A DNA stretch of 64,000 bases from Kitasatospora sp. NBC_01246 (GCF_036226505.1 NZ_CP108484.1:1674001-1738000), one strand, 5' to 3'. Shown: positions 26,443-35,319, numbered from the stretch's first letter. The notes: generated from the letters alone by a model not told the origin. Made by a program: numbers and translations.

Positions 26443-27870
26443 TCACCACGGCCGGGGCGGCCGCGGCCGCCCGGTGCCGGCCTCACCGGCGACCGCCTCC
26501 TGCCCGGAGACCTCGGCAGCCCGCTCGGCGTGCACGCCGTGGTCGGCCGGGCCGGCCTGCGTGGTCCACCGGGGGGTGGTGGCCGCCCCGCCCCGGCTCC
26601 CGGTCGGTACGCCCCGCACGGCCTCGTGCCCGAGCGGCACCGCCGGGGAGGCCTGCTGGGCCGCCGGCCGGCCCGTCTCACCGCGCCACACCGCTCCCCG
26701 GGCGGCCTCGTACCCGGCGGGCATCCCCGGCCGAACCGGCTCCGCCACCTCGGCGTCCCACACCGCGGGCGCCTCCCACTCCGCCGACGACTCCCACACG
26801 GCAGGCACCGCCCGCTCCACCGGAACCGCGCGCTCGGCAGGCACCGCCCGCTCCACCGGGACCGCGCGCTCGGCAGGCACCGCCCGCTCCACCGGGACCG
26901 CCCGCTCGGCGGGCTGCCCCGGCCCCAGGTTGCGCATCGCCTTCTGCGGACCGGTCGCCCCGCTGACGGGCTCGCGCCCCGCCAACACCTCCTGGAGGGC
27001 AACCGGTTCGACCGACGCCTTCTCGTCCGCCCGCCAACGGGCCGGCACGGCCCGGGTCGCCGCCTGCCCCAGCACCTGCCCCAGCACCTGCCCCTGACCG
27101 CTCTTCCGGCGGATCGCGGGGACCTCCCCGGGGCCGAGCTCGGACAGCGGAACCGGGACGCGCTCCCAGCCTTCCGGCACGGGCGGGAGCGACTGCCACG
27201 GGTCGTACGCCACGGCGGGCTCCCCGCCGGCAGCCGCCTGATCCGCACCCCGCCCGGAAGGAGCCGCCGGACCGCGCCCCCACCCGGCCGACGCCGTGCC
27301 GACGCCCTCCTGCCCGACGCCGTGCCCGGCGCCGTGCCCACGGCCCTGCTCGACCCCGTGCCCGCCACCCCGCTCGCTGCCCTGCCCGCTGCCGCGCCCG
27401 TCCTCACTCGCGGTCCGGTACCCCACCCGGTCGGTCCCTGCGAGCGTGGGCGTGCCCGGATAGGGGTCCGCGGAGGTGCGGACCACCGGGGTCGCCGCCG
27501 GGATCGGCGCCGAAGCCGGCTCCTCCTGCGGCGCCCCCGCGTCCAGGCAGACCAGCCGCAGCGTGAAGTTGCGCTCGGTCGGGTCGCCGTCGACCCAGTC
27601 CACGTCCTTGCTCCGCACCACCCGGGACCGCCGGCCGCCGTCCGACGCCTGCAACGGCCCGGGCAGCACCCGGACGTTGGGCCGCCACCCGAGGCCGGGG
27701 GCGTAGTGCTCCAGGTGCAGCTCCCACTCCTGCGCCGGGACCTCCAGCGACGCCCCCACCCGGCCCGGCAGCACCACCGCGCCGTACGGGGTGCGCACCA
27801 CCGCCCGCTGGTCGAAGGCGGCGTCCTTGCCGATCACCGTGATCCGCCATGCTCCGTCCATCCGCAGCAC
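26443..27870 (-). CDS. Hypothetical protein with conserved N-terminal domain and repeat-rich tail
   Basis: Not recognised as a known family. The 475-residue product has an ordered N-terminal part of about 115 residues (MDGAWRITVIGKDAAFDQRA, VRTPYGAVVLPGRVG, TERNFTLRLVCLDA) that looks beta-rich. The remainder is Gly/Pro/Ala/Glu-rich, including VERAVPAERAVP repeats. There is no signal peptide or membrane helix. GTG 27870 lies 5 nt after GGGAGG; ATG four codons later is possible. A candidate ECF promoter (27925-27952) lies 55 nt upstream, so it may belong to the sigma regulon. Confidence 0.7.
   Translation of the reverse strand: MLRMDGAWRITVIGKDAAFDQRAVVRTPYGAVVLPGRVGASLEVPAQEWELHLEHYAPGLGWRPNVRVLPGPLQASDGGRRSRVVRSKDVDWVDGDPTERNFTLRLVCLDAGAPQEEPASAPIPAATPVVRTSADPYPGTPTLAGTDRVGYRTASEDGRGSGQGSERGGGHGVEQGRGHGAGHGVGQEGVGTASAGWGRGPAAPSGRGADQAAAGGEPAVAYDPWQSLPPVPEGWERVPVPLSELGPGEVPAIRRKSGQGQVLGQVLGQAATRAVPARWRADEKASVEPVALQEVLAGREPVSGATGPQKAMRNLGPGQPAERAVPVERAVPAERAVPVERAVPAERAVPVERAVPAVWESSAEWEAPAVWDAEVAEPVRPGMPAGYEAARGAVWRGETGRPAAQQASPAVPLGHEAVRGVPTGSRGGAATTPRWTTQAGPADHGVHAERAAEVSGQEAVAGEAGTGRPRPPRPW
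26801..26908 (-). repeat. 36-bp in-frame tandem repeat, three units
   Basis: Units start at 26801, 26837 and 26873 and differ by one or two bases. They encode a 12-residue ERAVP/VERAVPA-type repeat in the disordered tail of the 26443-27870 protein. Confidence 0.85.
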
Positions 27871-27924
27871 GGGTGTCCTCCCCAGGTCGGTGGGTGCGGG
27901 ACCGGCCGACCCCGCACCTCGCTC

Positions 27925-27952
27925 GACGGCTCGCCGGACGCCGGTGGTTCAC
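27925..27952 (-). promoter_or_regulatory. Candidate ECF promoter of the 27870 gene
   Basis: The minus strand reads GTGAACCA-N15-CCGTC, ending 55 nt before the GTG start. Degenerate GACGAGGCCGGG repeats lie just upstream (about 27950-28015). Confidence 0.55.
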
Positions 27953-28086
27953 CGCACGAGGCCGGGCCCCCGCACGTCCACCGGACGAGGCCGGGGGCCC
28001 ACCGGACAGCGCCGGGCGTCCGCGGCTTCACCCCGGGGCGCGACCGCGACGCCCGGGGGTTCAGGGCCGCCGCGGCCGACCGGCCC

Positions 28087-28875
28087 TCAGGCGGTGCGTC
28101 GGCGGTGCTGGAGCCGGGCCGCGACCAGGACGCCGCCGCCGAGCAGCAGGGCGCCGCCGCCGACGCCCGCGATCAGCGCCGAACCGCCGCCGCCACCGGT
28201 GTGCGCGAGGTCCGTACCGACGGGCACCGCCGTGACGGACGGCGAGGCCGAGGGGCTCGGGGAGACAACGGACGAGGACGACTGGGACGCCGTGGGCGTC
28301 GGACGGTCGGACGGCTTGGTGCTGGGCGGCGGCGTGACCGGCCGGCTCGGCGTCCCGCTGGGCGTCGGGCTCGCCGACCCGCTGGGCGTCCGGCTCGGGG
28401 TCGGCGTCATCGAGCCCGTCGGCGTGGGCGTGGCCGTGCGGCTCGGGGTCGTGCTGGGAGCCGGGGTGGTCGGCGCGGGGGTGGTGGGCGTGGCCGTCGG
28501 CGTGGGCGTGGGCGTGGTGGTCGGCGTCGGCGTGACGCAGAGCGGCACGTCCGCGATCCGCTTCTCCACCTGGGTGTCGGCCAGGCGGTAGCGCCAGGTG
28601 TCCCCCTGACCGGTGTAGCCGACGGTGACCTTCACCGACCCGTGGGCGGCCACCGTGCCGTGGTACTTCTCGTCGCTGCCGACCCGGGTCAGCGTGTACT
28701 CCCCGGCGGCGCGGTAGTTGTTGCCCAGGACCAGCTCGACGTGGGCCGCGTCGGTGCGGCAACCGACGCTCAGCGAGGCGTCGGCCGGCTGCCAGGCCAT
28801 CGCCGTCCCCGAACCCGCGGCGGCGAGGGCCGCGACGGCGCTTCCGGTCACCAGGGCCGCTCGAACGTACTTCAT
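28087..28875 (-). CDS. Secreted LAxTG surface protein
   Basis: The 262-residue product has a signal peptide (MKYVRAALVTGSAVAALAAAG, cleavage near AMA-W), a small beta-type domain of about 85 residues with two Cys, and a long Pro/Thr/Ser linker. A LAHTG sorting motif follows, then a Gly-rich hydrophobic helix and RRR. This is the architecture of sortase-anchored streptomycete surface proteins. The ATG at 28875 lies 7 nt after AAGGAGA. A candidate ECF promoter (28945-28972) is 70 nt upstream. The ectodomain is not recognised; a short adhesin or structural wall protein is possible. Confidence 0.8.
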   Translation of the reverse strand: MKYVRAALVTGSAVAALAAAGSGTAMAWQPADASLSVGCRTDAAHVELVLGNNYRAAGEYTLTRVGSDEKYHGTVAAHGSVKVTVGYTGQGDTWRYRLADTQVEKRIADVPLCVTPTPTTTPTPTPTATPTTPAPTTPAPSTTPSRTATPTPTGSMTPTPSRTPSGSASPTPSGTPSRPVTPPPSTKPSDRPTPTASQSSSSVVSPSPSASPSVTAVPVGTDLAHTGGGGGSALIAGVGGGALLLGGGVLVAARLQHRRRTA

Positions 28876-28944
28876 CACTGCTCTCCTTCGGGTCCCGCAG
28901 GACGTGTCGCCCTGGGCCGGCGGCCGCACGGCCCCCCTGTCGTC

Positions 28945-28972
28945 TACGGCGGCACGGCGGGCTCCGGTTCAC
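28945..28972 (-). promoter_or_regulatory. Candidate ECF promoter of LAxTG protein gene
   Basis: The minus strand reads GTGAACCG-N15-CCGTA, with the CCGTA 70 nt before the ATG. The layout is the same as at the sigma gene. Confidence 0.6.
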
Positions 28973-29092
28973 CGCCCTGAGGTGGATCCGGGAGCCGCCG
29001 GGAAGCCCGGACAGGCCGCTGAACTGCGGCGCGTCGGCGATCCGTAGAGCGGAGTGGACCGTGTGACCGCAGCCCGCGCCAGGAGGAGAACA

Positions 29093-30220
29093 ATGACCGC
29101 CGGCCCCGACACCGCGTACCGCCCCGCACCGGCGGCGGCGCTCGACGCCTTCGGCACCGTCCTGCTGCCGCGGCTCGCCCCCGCCCCCTGCCCCGCCACC
29201 GCGTCGCCGGCCCCGCTGCCCGTCGCACACCCCGCGCCGCGGCCCACGCTCCCGCCGCCCGCAGCGCGGTTCGCTCCCCCGCGACCCACGGTGCCCCCGC
29301 CCGTGCCGCGGTTCGCTCCCCCGCGGCCCAGCCTGCCCCCGCCCGCCCCGCGCCCCCTCCCGGAGCAGCGCCGCAGCGTGCTGGACGTGCTGCGCACCGG
29401 GGAGCGCCGTGGCCGCGAGCAGTTGCGGCTCATCCGCTCGCCGCTGCACGGCAGTTGCCGGATCGCCGTGATCAGCGCCACCGGCAACGTCGGCAAGACC
29501 TCGCTGGTGCGTGCCCTGGGAGCGATGCTCGCCACCGAACGCGGCGAGCCGGTGGCCGCGGTCGACGCGGGGGCGCCGTACCCGAACTCGCCGGTCCGGC
29601 CGGCCGGTCCGCCGGCCCGGGTCGGCATCACCGAGCTCGCGGCGGCGCTGCGCGGCGGCGGCCCGGCGGCCGTCGACCCCCGGCCGTACCTCTCCCCGAC
29701 CCCGAGCGGGCTGGCCGTCCTGGCCGGCCCGGCGTACCCCGCGGTGGGCCGGCCGCTCGACGAGGGCGACTACCGCGCCGTCCTGGCGGCGCTCGCCGAG
29801 CGGTACCCGCTCACGCTGACCGACGCGGGCGCGGGGCTGCTCGACGGCCCGATGCGCGGCGTGCTCGACCTGGCCGACCAGCTGGTCCTCGTCACCACGC
29901 CGAGCGTGGACGGCGCGGGCCGTGCCACCGCGACCCTCGACCTGCTGCACGCCCACGGGTACGGGGAGCTGGCCGAACGCTCCGTCACCGCGATCTCGGC
30001 GGTCCCCGGCGCCGGGCGCCCGGTCCACCCGTCGGATCTGCGGGCGTACTTCGGCACCCGCTGCCGGGGCGTGGTGGAGGTGCCGTTCGACGAGCACCTC
30101 GCCGCTGCCGCGGAGTCCGAGCCGGGTCGACTCGGCCACCGTACCCGCCGGGCGGTCCGCGAGCTGGCCGCGCTGATCGGCGACGAGCTGTGGCGGGCGG
30201 GCCGACCCACCGGCTGGTGA
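29093..30220 (+). CDS. ParA/MinD-like P-loop ATPase with Pro-rich N terminus
   Basis: The 375-residue product has about 100 residues of Pro/Ala repeats (three PPP-RFAPPRP-like blocks) followed by a deviant Walker A ATPase: RIAVISATGNVGKTSLVRAL, VAAVDAG, LTLTDAGAGLLDG, DQLVLVTTPSVDG, and FDEHLA near the end. The second Gly of the usual KGGVGKTS is replaced. The composition resembles EspI/ESX-associated MinD-like ATPases of actinobacteria, but no ESX core gene is in the window, so the role (secretion, positioning or regulation) is open. The ATG follows AGGAGGAG. It is divergent from the LAxTG gene. Confidence 0.82.
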   Translation: MTAGPDTAYRPAPAAALDAFGTVLLPRLAPAPCPATASPAPLPVAHPAPRPTLPPPAARFAPPRPTVPPPVPRFAPPRPSLPPPAPRPLPEQRRSVLDVLRTGERRGREQLRLIRSPLHGSCRIAVISATGNVGKTSLVRALGAMLATERGEPVAAVDAGAPYPNSPVRPAGPPARVGITELAAALRGGGPAAVDPRPYLSPTPSGLAVLAGPAYPAVGRPLDEGDYRAVLAALAERYPLTLTDAGAGLLDGPMRGVLDLADQLVLVTTPSVDGAGRATATLDLLHAHGYGELAERSVTAISAVPGAGRPVHPSDLRAYFGTRCRGVVEVPFDEHLAAAAESEPGRLGHRTRRAVRELAALIGDELWRAGRPTGW

Positions 30221-30927
30221 GCCCACCGGCGGCCGATCCACACCTCGCCGCCCCGACCCGCCGACCGGCACACCAACGCCGCCTCCGGCCGCTCACCGGC
30301 CGACCCGACAGCGGCCGCCACCCCCGCCTGCCCCCGAACGCCCGCTCCCCCCGCCGCCCCCGGCTGCCCCTCCCACCTGCCCCAGAACGCCCGCTCCTCG
30401 CCGGAGCTGCCCGAAAGACCCGCCCGTTCGGGCAGAAGAGCGTGCCCCGACGTGCATACCTGGTATGCCCGGCCACTCCCCTGCCGGACGCCTGCCGACC
30501 GGCGGCCGGCCCGGGCGGCACCCCGCCACCAGCGGCCTGACCGCCCACTCGGGCCGCCGTACCCGGCCCCGACCAGCCGCTACGCCCGGAGCCTGCGGAC
30601 CCCGCCGACGCCCGACGGCCCGCCCCACCGGCCGTGGACATGGCACGAGCGCGTCAGGTAGACCTGTCCACCCGGCCTCCCCGGAGGCCGCCGGCGCCCG
30701 CAACCACCTGATCGCCCGTCAGTGAACTCCTCACGAACGGCGGTCGTACGCCGGGCGCCGGAGCGCCGTTCGAGCCGCCGGTGACGGCCGGCGGCGGCCG
30801 GAGCCGGGATGCTTCGCCGACGTACCGCCGTCCGCCGGACGGCCCGGACCGCTCGTCGGGCGTGGCTAGACTGCGGCCGAGATGTGGACGGAAAGCTGAG
30901 ACGATCCGCTTCTACCTGGGGGGATCC
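30221..30927. other. Long non-coding region before SARP copy 3
   Basis: About 700 nt with no frame that looks coding. It contains a perfect palindrome (30454-30468) and a possible -10 box TAGACT (30867-30872) for the SARP gene. The rest is Pro/Arg-codon-like GC-rich sequence with no visible feature. Confidence 0.45.
30454..30468. promoter_or_regulatory. Perfect palindrome GCATACC-T-GGTATGC
   Basis: A 15-nt palindrome with 7-bp arms, conspicuous in an otherwise very GC-rich gap. It looks like a dimeric regulator operator, but it lies about 235 nt after one gene and 460 nt before the next. Confidence 0.45.
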
Positions 30928-33900
30928 GTGTTCATTCGACTGCTGGGGCCGGTGGAACTGCGGGCCGCCGACGGTCGCGCCGTCGAACCGGCCGGCCCCA
31001 AGCGGTGCGCCGTCCTGGCCCTGCTGGCGCTCGAACTCGGCCGCACCGTCCCGGTCGAGCGGCTCTTCGAGCTGCTCTGGGGCGAGGCCCCGCCCGCCCG
31101 GGCCCGGGCCGCCGTACAGGGGCACATCGCCGCGCTGCGCAAGCAGATCGCCGACTCCCCCTTCACCCTGCTGACCCGCGCACCCGGCTACCGCCTCGAC
31201 GGCCCGGCCGAGCTGGTGGACGCGCTGCTCTTCGAGCGGCTCACCGCGCTGGCCGCCGGGGAGTGCGCCCCCGGGGGCGACGAGGCCGCCGTCAAGCTGC
31301 TGCGCGAGGCCCTGGACCTCTGGCACGGCGGCACGGCCCTGGCCAACTTGCCCGAGACCGGTCTGCGGCACGCCGTCGCCGACCGGCTCGACCGGCGCCG
31401 CACCCGCGCGCTGGAGTGCTGGGCCGAGCGCCTGCTGCGGCTCGGCCGGGGCGCCGACGCCGTCACCGACCTCGACCGCGCCGCCGAGGCCGACGGCCTC
31501 CACGAGCCGCTGGCCGCCCTGCTGGTCCGCTGCCTCCACCAGGCGGGCCGCTTCGCCGACGCGCTCACCGCCTACCACCGCACCCGGCGCCGGCTCGCCG
31601 AGGAGCTGGGCCTCGCGCCGGGCCGCGCCCTGCAGTCGGCCGTGGACGACATGCTCACCGCCGACCCGGACCCGACCCCTGCCGCACCCGCTGCCCCCAC
31701 CTCGCCGCCCGTGCCGGTCGACCCGGTCGACCCGCCGGCCCCCCGCCCGACCGTGAACCAGCTCCCCCGCGCGGCAGCACGGTTCGTCGGCCGCGCGGCC
31801 GAACAGCGCTGGCTGGACGCCGAGTGCGCCGGACCGCACGGCGGCGGCAGCCTCGCCGTCGTGACCGGGCCGGCCGGCGCGGGCAAGACCGCGACCGTGG
31901 TCCAGTGGGCGCACGCCGCGGCCGACGCCTTCCCCGACGGCCTGCTCTTCGCCGACCTGAACGGCTTCGGCCCGGGCCACCGCACCGGCCCGGTCGAGGT
32001 GCTGGGCAGGTTCCTCCGCGCTCTCGGCGTCGAGGAGCGCGAGCTGCCGGAGGACCGCTACGCCCGGGCCGCGCTCTACCGGGCGCTGACCGGCCGGCGC
32101 CGGCTGCTGGTCGTCCTGGACAACGCCGGTGACGCCGAGGACCTCGCGGACCTGCTGCCGGCCGGGCCCGACTGCGCCACCGTGATCACCAGCCGCAGCT
32201 CCCTGGAGGACGTGGTGGTCACCGAGGGGGCCGCCCTGCTGCGGCTCGGCGCGCTGCCGGCCGAGGACGCGCTGGGCCTGCTGGAGCACCTGCTGACCCC
32301 GGCCCGGGTCCGGGCCGAGCCGGAGTCCTCGGCCAAGGTCGCCGAGCTCTGCGACCGCCTGCCGCTCGCGCTGCGGATCGCCGCGGCCCGGCTGGCCGCC
32401 CAGCCGGGCTGGGCGATCGCCGACCTCGTGCCCGAACTCGCCGACGAGCGCACCCGCCTGCAGACCCTGGACACCCAGGGCGCGATCAGCGTGCGCAGCG
32501 CGCTGGGCCTGACGGTCCGCCGGCTCTCGGCCACCGCCGTCCACCTGCTCGCCCTGCTCGCCGCGCACCCGGGCCCGGAGACCGACGCCCACGCGGCCGC
32601 CGCCCTGCTGGCCACCGACACCGCCGAGGCCCGGCGGGCACTCGGCTCGCTGGCCGCCCACCACCTGCTCACCGAGGACACCCCGGGCCGCTACCGCCGG
32701 CACGACCTGATCCGCCTCTACGGCGCCGAACTCCTCGACGAGCGGCCGGCGTCCGAGCGCGCCGGCGCCACCCTGGCACTGGTGGACCACTTCCTGGCGG
32801 CCGCCGCGCACGGCGCGGGGCTGCTCCAGCCCGGCCTCGACCCGTTCGGTCCGCCGCCGCTGCCCGGTCCGGCCCGGCCGCGGCTGCCCGACGTGCGCGC
32901 CGCGCTGGACTGGTTCCGCGCCGAGGAACCCACCATCCGCGGCCTGGTCACCTCGGCGGCCGACCTCGGCGACCACCGGCGCGCCTGGCGGCTGGCCTAC
33001 CTGGCCAACTGCCTCTACTACGGCGCCGGCCGCCGGACGGACCGGCTGGCCTGCCTGCGCGCGGGGCTGGAGTCGGCCGTGCTGACCGGCGATCCGGCCG
33101 CCGTCGCCTCGATGGAGGCCTCGACGGCCCGCGCGCTGAGCGGCCTCGGGCGGGCCGAGGAGGCCCACCGGCTGGCCCTGCGAGCGGTCACCCGCACCGC
33201 GGACGCCGGGGGCGACGTCCATGTGCACGCCCTCACCGTGCTGGCGGTGGCCAGCGCGGCCCGCGGCGAGCACGCCGAGGCCGTCCGGCTGGGCGAGCGG
33301 GCGATCGCCCTGGCCGGCGCGCACGGCCTCGCGGAGCACGCGCCCTTCGCGTTCAGCAACACCGCCGCCCTGCACGGCTTCGCCGGGGACGCCGGGCAGG
33401 CCCTGCGCCGGGCCCGGGAGGCCCGGGCGCTGCTCGCGGAGCACCCGCAGGCGACGTACCACCTGTCCGCCATGGTCAACGAGGCGCACGCGCTCCAGCA
33501 GCTCCGCCGCCCGGCCGAGGCCGGACGGGCCTGGCGGGAGACCATGGAACGCTGTCGCGCCGCCGGCGCCGTCCATCTGGAGGCGGTGGCGGAGCGCCAC
33601 TACGCCGACTTCCTGCTGGACGCCGACCGTCCGGTGGAGGCCGCCTCGCACCTGCGGTCCGCGCACTGCCTGTACGAGCGGCTCGGGGACGCCGGCGTCG
33701 CCCGGCAGCTGGAGCGCCGGCTGGCCACGCTGGCCGGCGCGGTCACCGTGGCGCCGTCCGCCCGGCGGGCGTTACCGGCCGCGTCCGGCGCCCGCCGGAG
33801 CCGGCCGCCCGACCGCGGCAGCCCGTGCGGGGAGGTCCCGCGCCACCCGGAGGCCGGGGTGCGCCGGAGCACGGTGACGGTCCGGCGGGCCTGCCGGTCC

Positions 33901-33942
33901 GGTGGCCACCACCGGGCCGCCGCCCGGCCGGGCCGGGTCTAG
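30928..33942 (+). CDS. SARP-STAND-TPR regulator (AfsR-like), copy 3
   Basis: The 1004-residue product starts FIRLLGPVELRAADGRA, with winged helix and activation domain to about 250. A Pro/Val linker follows, then an NB-ARC ATPase with P-loop GPAGAGKT at about 314-321 and LLVVLDNAGD, and TPR-like helices. GTG 30928 lies 5-6 nt after GGGGGG. It closely mirrors copy 2 at 14777-17731 in length, order and phrases (FELLWGE-PPARARAA-QGH, RHDLIRLYG), indicating duplication. Its stop codon lies in a 16-bp tandem duplication shared with the next gene. No adjacent biosynthetic genes identify its targets. Confidence 0.9.
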   Translation: MFIRLLGPVELRAADGRAVEPAGPKRCAVLALLALELGRTVPVERLFELLWGEAPPARARAAVQGHIAALRKQIADSPFTLLTRAPGYRLDGPAELVDALLFERLTALAAGECAPGGDEAAVKLLREALDLWHGGTALANLPETGLRHAVADRLDRRRTRALECWAERLLRLGRGADAVTDLDRAAEADGLHEPLAALLVRCLHQAGRFADALTAYHRTRRRLAEELGLAPGRALQSAVDDMLTADPDPTPAAPAAPTSPPVPVDPVDPPAPRPTVNQLPRAAARFVGRAAEQRWLDAECAGPHGGGSLAVVTGPAGAGKTATVVQWAHAAADAFPDGLLFADLNGFGPGHRTGPVEVLGRFLRALGVEERELPEDRYARAALYRALTGRRRLLVVLDNAGDAEDLADLLPAGPDCATVITSRSSLEDVVVTEGAALLRLGALPAEDALGLLEHLLTPARVRAEPESSAKVAELCDRLPLALRIAAARLAAQPGWAIADLVPELADERTRLQTLDTQGAISVRSALGLTVRRLSATAVHLLALLAAHPGPETDAHAAAALLATDTAEARRALGSLAAHHLLTEDTPGRYRRHDLIRLYGAELLDERPASERAGATLALVDHFLAAAAHGAGLLQPGLDPFGPPPLPGPARPRLPDVRAALDWFRAEEPTIRGLVTSAADLGDHRRAWRLAYLANCLYYGAGRRTDRLACLRAGLESAVLTGDPAAVASMEASTARALSGLGRAEEAHRLALRAVTRTADAGGDVHVHALTVLAVASAARGEHAEAVRLGERAIALAGAHGLAEHAPFAFSNTAALHGFAGDAGQALRRAREARALLAEHPQATYHLSAMVNEAHALQQLRRPAEAGRAWRETMERCRAAGAVHLEAVAERHYADFLLDADRPVEAASHLRSAHCLYERLGDAGVARQLERRLATLAGAVTVAPSARRALPAASGARRSRPPDRGSPCGEVPRHPEAGVRRSTVTVRRACRSGGHHRAAARPGRV

Positions 33943-33966
33943 GACGGCCCGGGTCTAGGACGGCCC
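33935..33966. repeat. 16-bp tandem duplication spanning both stop codons
   Basis: GGGTCTAGGACGGCCC occurs twice back to back (33935-33950, 33951-33966). The first copy supplies the TAG of the plus-strand SARP gene, and the second supplies the TAG of the minus-strand gene. Confidence 0.85.
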
Positions 33967-34350
33967 GGCGTCCCCGGCCAGCTCGGCGATCAGCTCCTGC
34001 ACGCCGTCCTCGCCGAACCGGTGCAGCAGCATCGCGACCCACTCCACCACCTCGGCCCGCTCCAGCGGCGCCCACCCGGGCGCGGACGGGTGCTCGTCGA
34101 CCACCAGCGCCTCGGCGACCAGGCGCAGCCCGTCCGGCACCGGCAGCAGCCGTGAGCCGTCCAGTCCGCGCAGGGCGAGCCGCCGGGCCGCCGCCGCGAC
34201 CTCCGCGCCGCCGGCCGGCGGCGCCGGTAGTCCGTGGCCGCACCCCGCTTCGCCCGTCGGCGCCTCCTCCCGGGGCTCCGCGGCCAACCAGGAGGCGATC
34301 AGCTCCCGGATCTCCGGCTCGTCCGCCATCTCCACCATGCCAGCAAGCAT
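33955..34350 (-). CDS. Hypothetical protein, helix-rich
   Basis: Not recognised. A 131-residue acidic, helix-rich product (ADEPEIRELIASWLAAEP; AEVVEWVAMLLHRFGED; GVQELIAELAG). Start chosen at ATG 34350, preceded by GAGG at 7 nt; ATGs further upstream (34404 region) and downstream are also in frame. It ends 12 nt from the converging SARP gene. There are no membrane helices or metal motifs. Confidence 0.55.
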   Translation of the reverse strand: MLAGMVEMADEPEIRELIASWLAAEPREEAPTGEAGCGHGLPAPPAGGAEVAAAARRLALRGLDGSRLLPVPDGLRLVAEALVVDEHPSAPGWAPLERAEVVEWVAMLLHRFGEDGVQELIAELAGDAGPS

Positions 34351-34566
34351 GCCAGCGCCTCGCTCGGTCATCATCACCGTCATGTGAACGAGAACGGCTG
34401 CCACCCCGTGCAGCGTTCAACTACGTCCGCGACCTGCGCCGGGACCACCTCGCCCGCCCCCGGCGCCGTGGCGGACCGACCGTCGACCACCCGGCCCGGG
34501 CGGCAGTGATCCGTACACACCCCGTCACCCGCCCGGGTCGTTCCGCGCGCCCCGGCGGGAGCGCCG

Positions 34567-35118
34567 CTACGCGCCGACCGTTCCGTCGATCGCCTCGCGC
34601 AGGAAGTCGGCGTGCCCGTTGTGCCGGGCGTACTCGTGGATCAGGTGCAGCATCACCAGCCGCAGCGACACGTCCGCGCCCCACTTCGGCATGTAGCCCG
34701 TGACGTCCAGCGACTCCGCCTCCCGCTCGATCCGCCGGGCGTGCTCGACCTCCGCCGTCCAGGCCGCGAAGGCCTCGCCGCGGTCGGCGGCGGCCGCGTC
34801 GTACGCCACCTGGAAGTCGCCCTCCGGGGACCAGACGAGCGGGACGTCCTCCCGGCCGATCACCCGGCGGAACCACGTCCGCTCCACCTCGGCCATGTGC
34901 CGCACCAGCCCGAGCAGGCTCAGCGTGGACGGCGGGCTCGACAGCTGCTTCAACTGCTCCTCGGTCAGCCCCTCGCACTTCATCGCCAGGGTCGCCCGGT
35001 GGTAGTCCAGGAACGCGCGCAGCATCTCGCGCTCGCCCCCGGTCAGCGGCGGAGCGACCCGTGCGTCGGTCGTCCCGGTGGTCGTGGTCGTCGTGGTCGT
35101 CTCGGTCGTCTCAGTCAT
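34567..35118 (-). CDS. DinB-family putative metal-dependent enzyme (DUF664 type)
   Basis: The 183-residue product has a Thr-rich N terminus followed by a four-helix DinB fold: LVRHMAEVERTWFRR, and HLIHEYARHNGHADFLREAIDG near the end. The spaced His residues are the usual metal ligands. DinB/YfiT proteins are often thiol- or mycothiol-dependent transferases or have no proven reaction. The ATG at 35118 lies 6 nt after GGGAGA. It is divergent from the methyltransferase; the two promoters share a 250-nt gap. Confidence 0.85.
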   Translation of the reverse strand: MTETTETTTTTTTTGTTDARVAPPLTGGEREMLRAFLDYHRATLAMKCEGLTEEQLKQLSSPPSTLSLLGLVRHMAEVERTWFRRVIGREDVPLVWSPEGDFQVAYDAAAADRGEAFAAWTAEVEHARRIEREAESLDVTGYMPKWGADVSLRLVMLHLIHEYARHNGHADFLREAIDGTVGA

Positions 35119-35319
35119 CTCGGTCTCCCGGTCGGGTGGGTGCGGGCACCCCGGCCGGGCACCGCTTCCATCCCAGGCCCATCCCGGCCCCGCTGTCCAC
35201 CCGATATTTCCGTCCGCCCCGCACGGTGGGCCCGCCCCGTCAACACGCCGTCACTCGCCGTACCTCCCAGGCCTCATTCGTCACGGTCCGCGTTCGGACG
35301 CCGACCGGTTTGGGTACGT

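Noticed and set aside
30293..30703. A 136-codon minus frame in the gap before SARP copy 3
   Set aside because: Low-complexity Gly/Arg product and no ribosome site.
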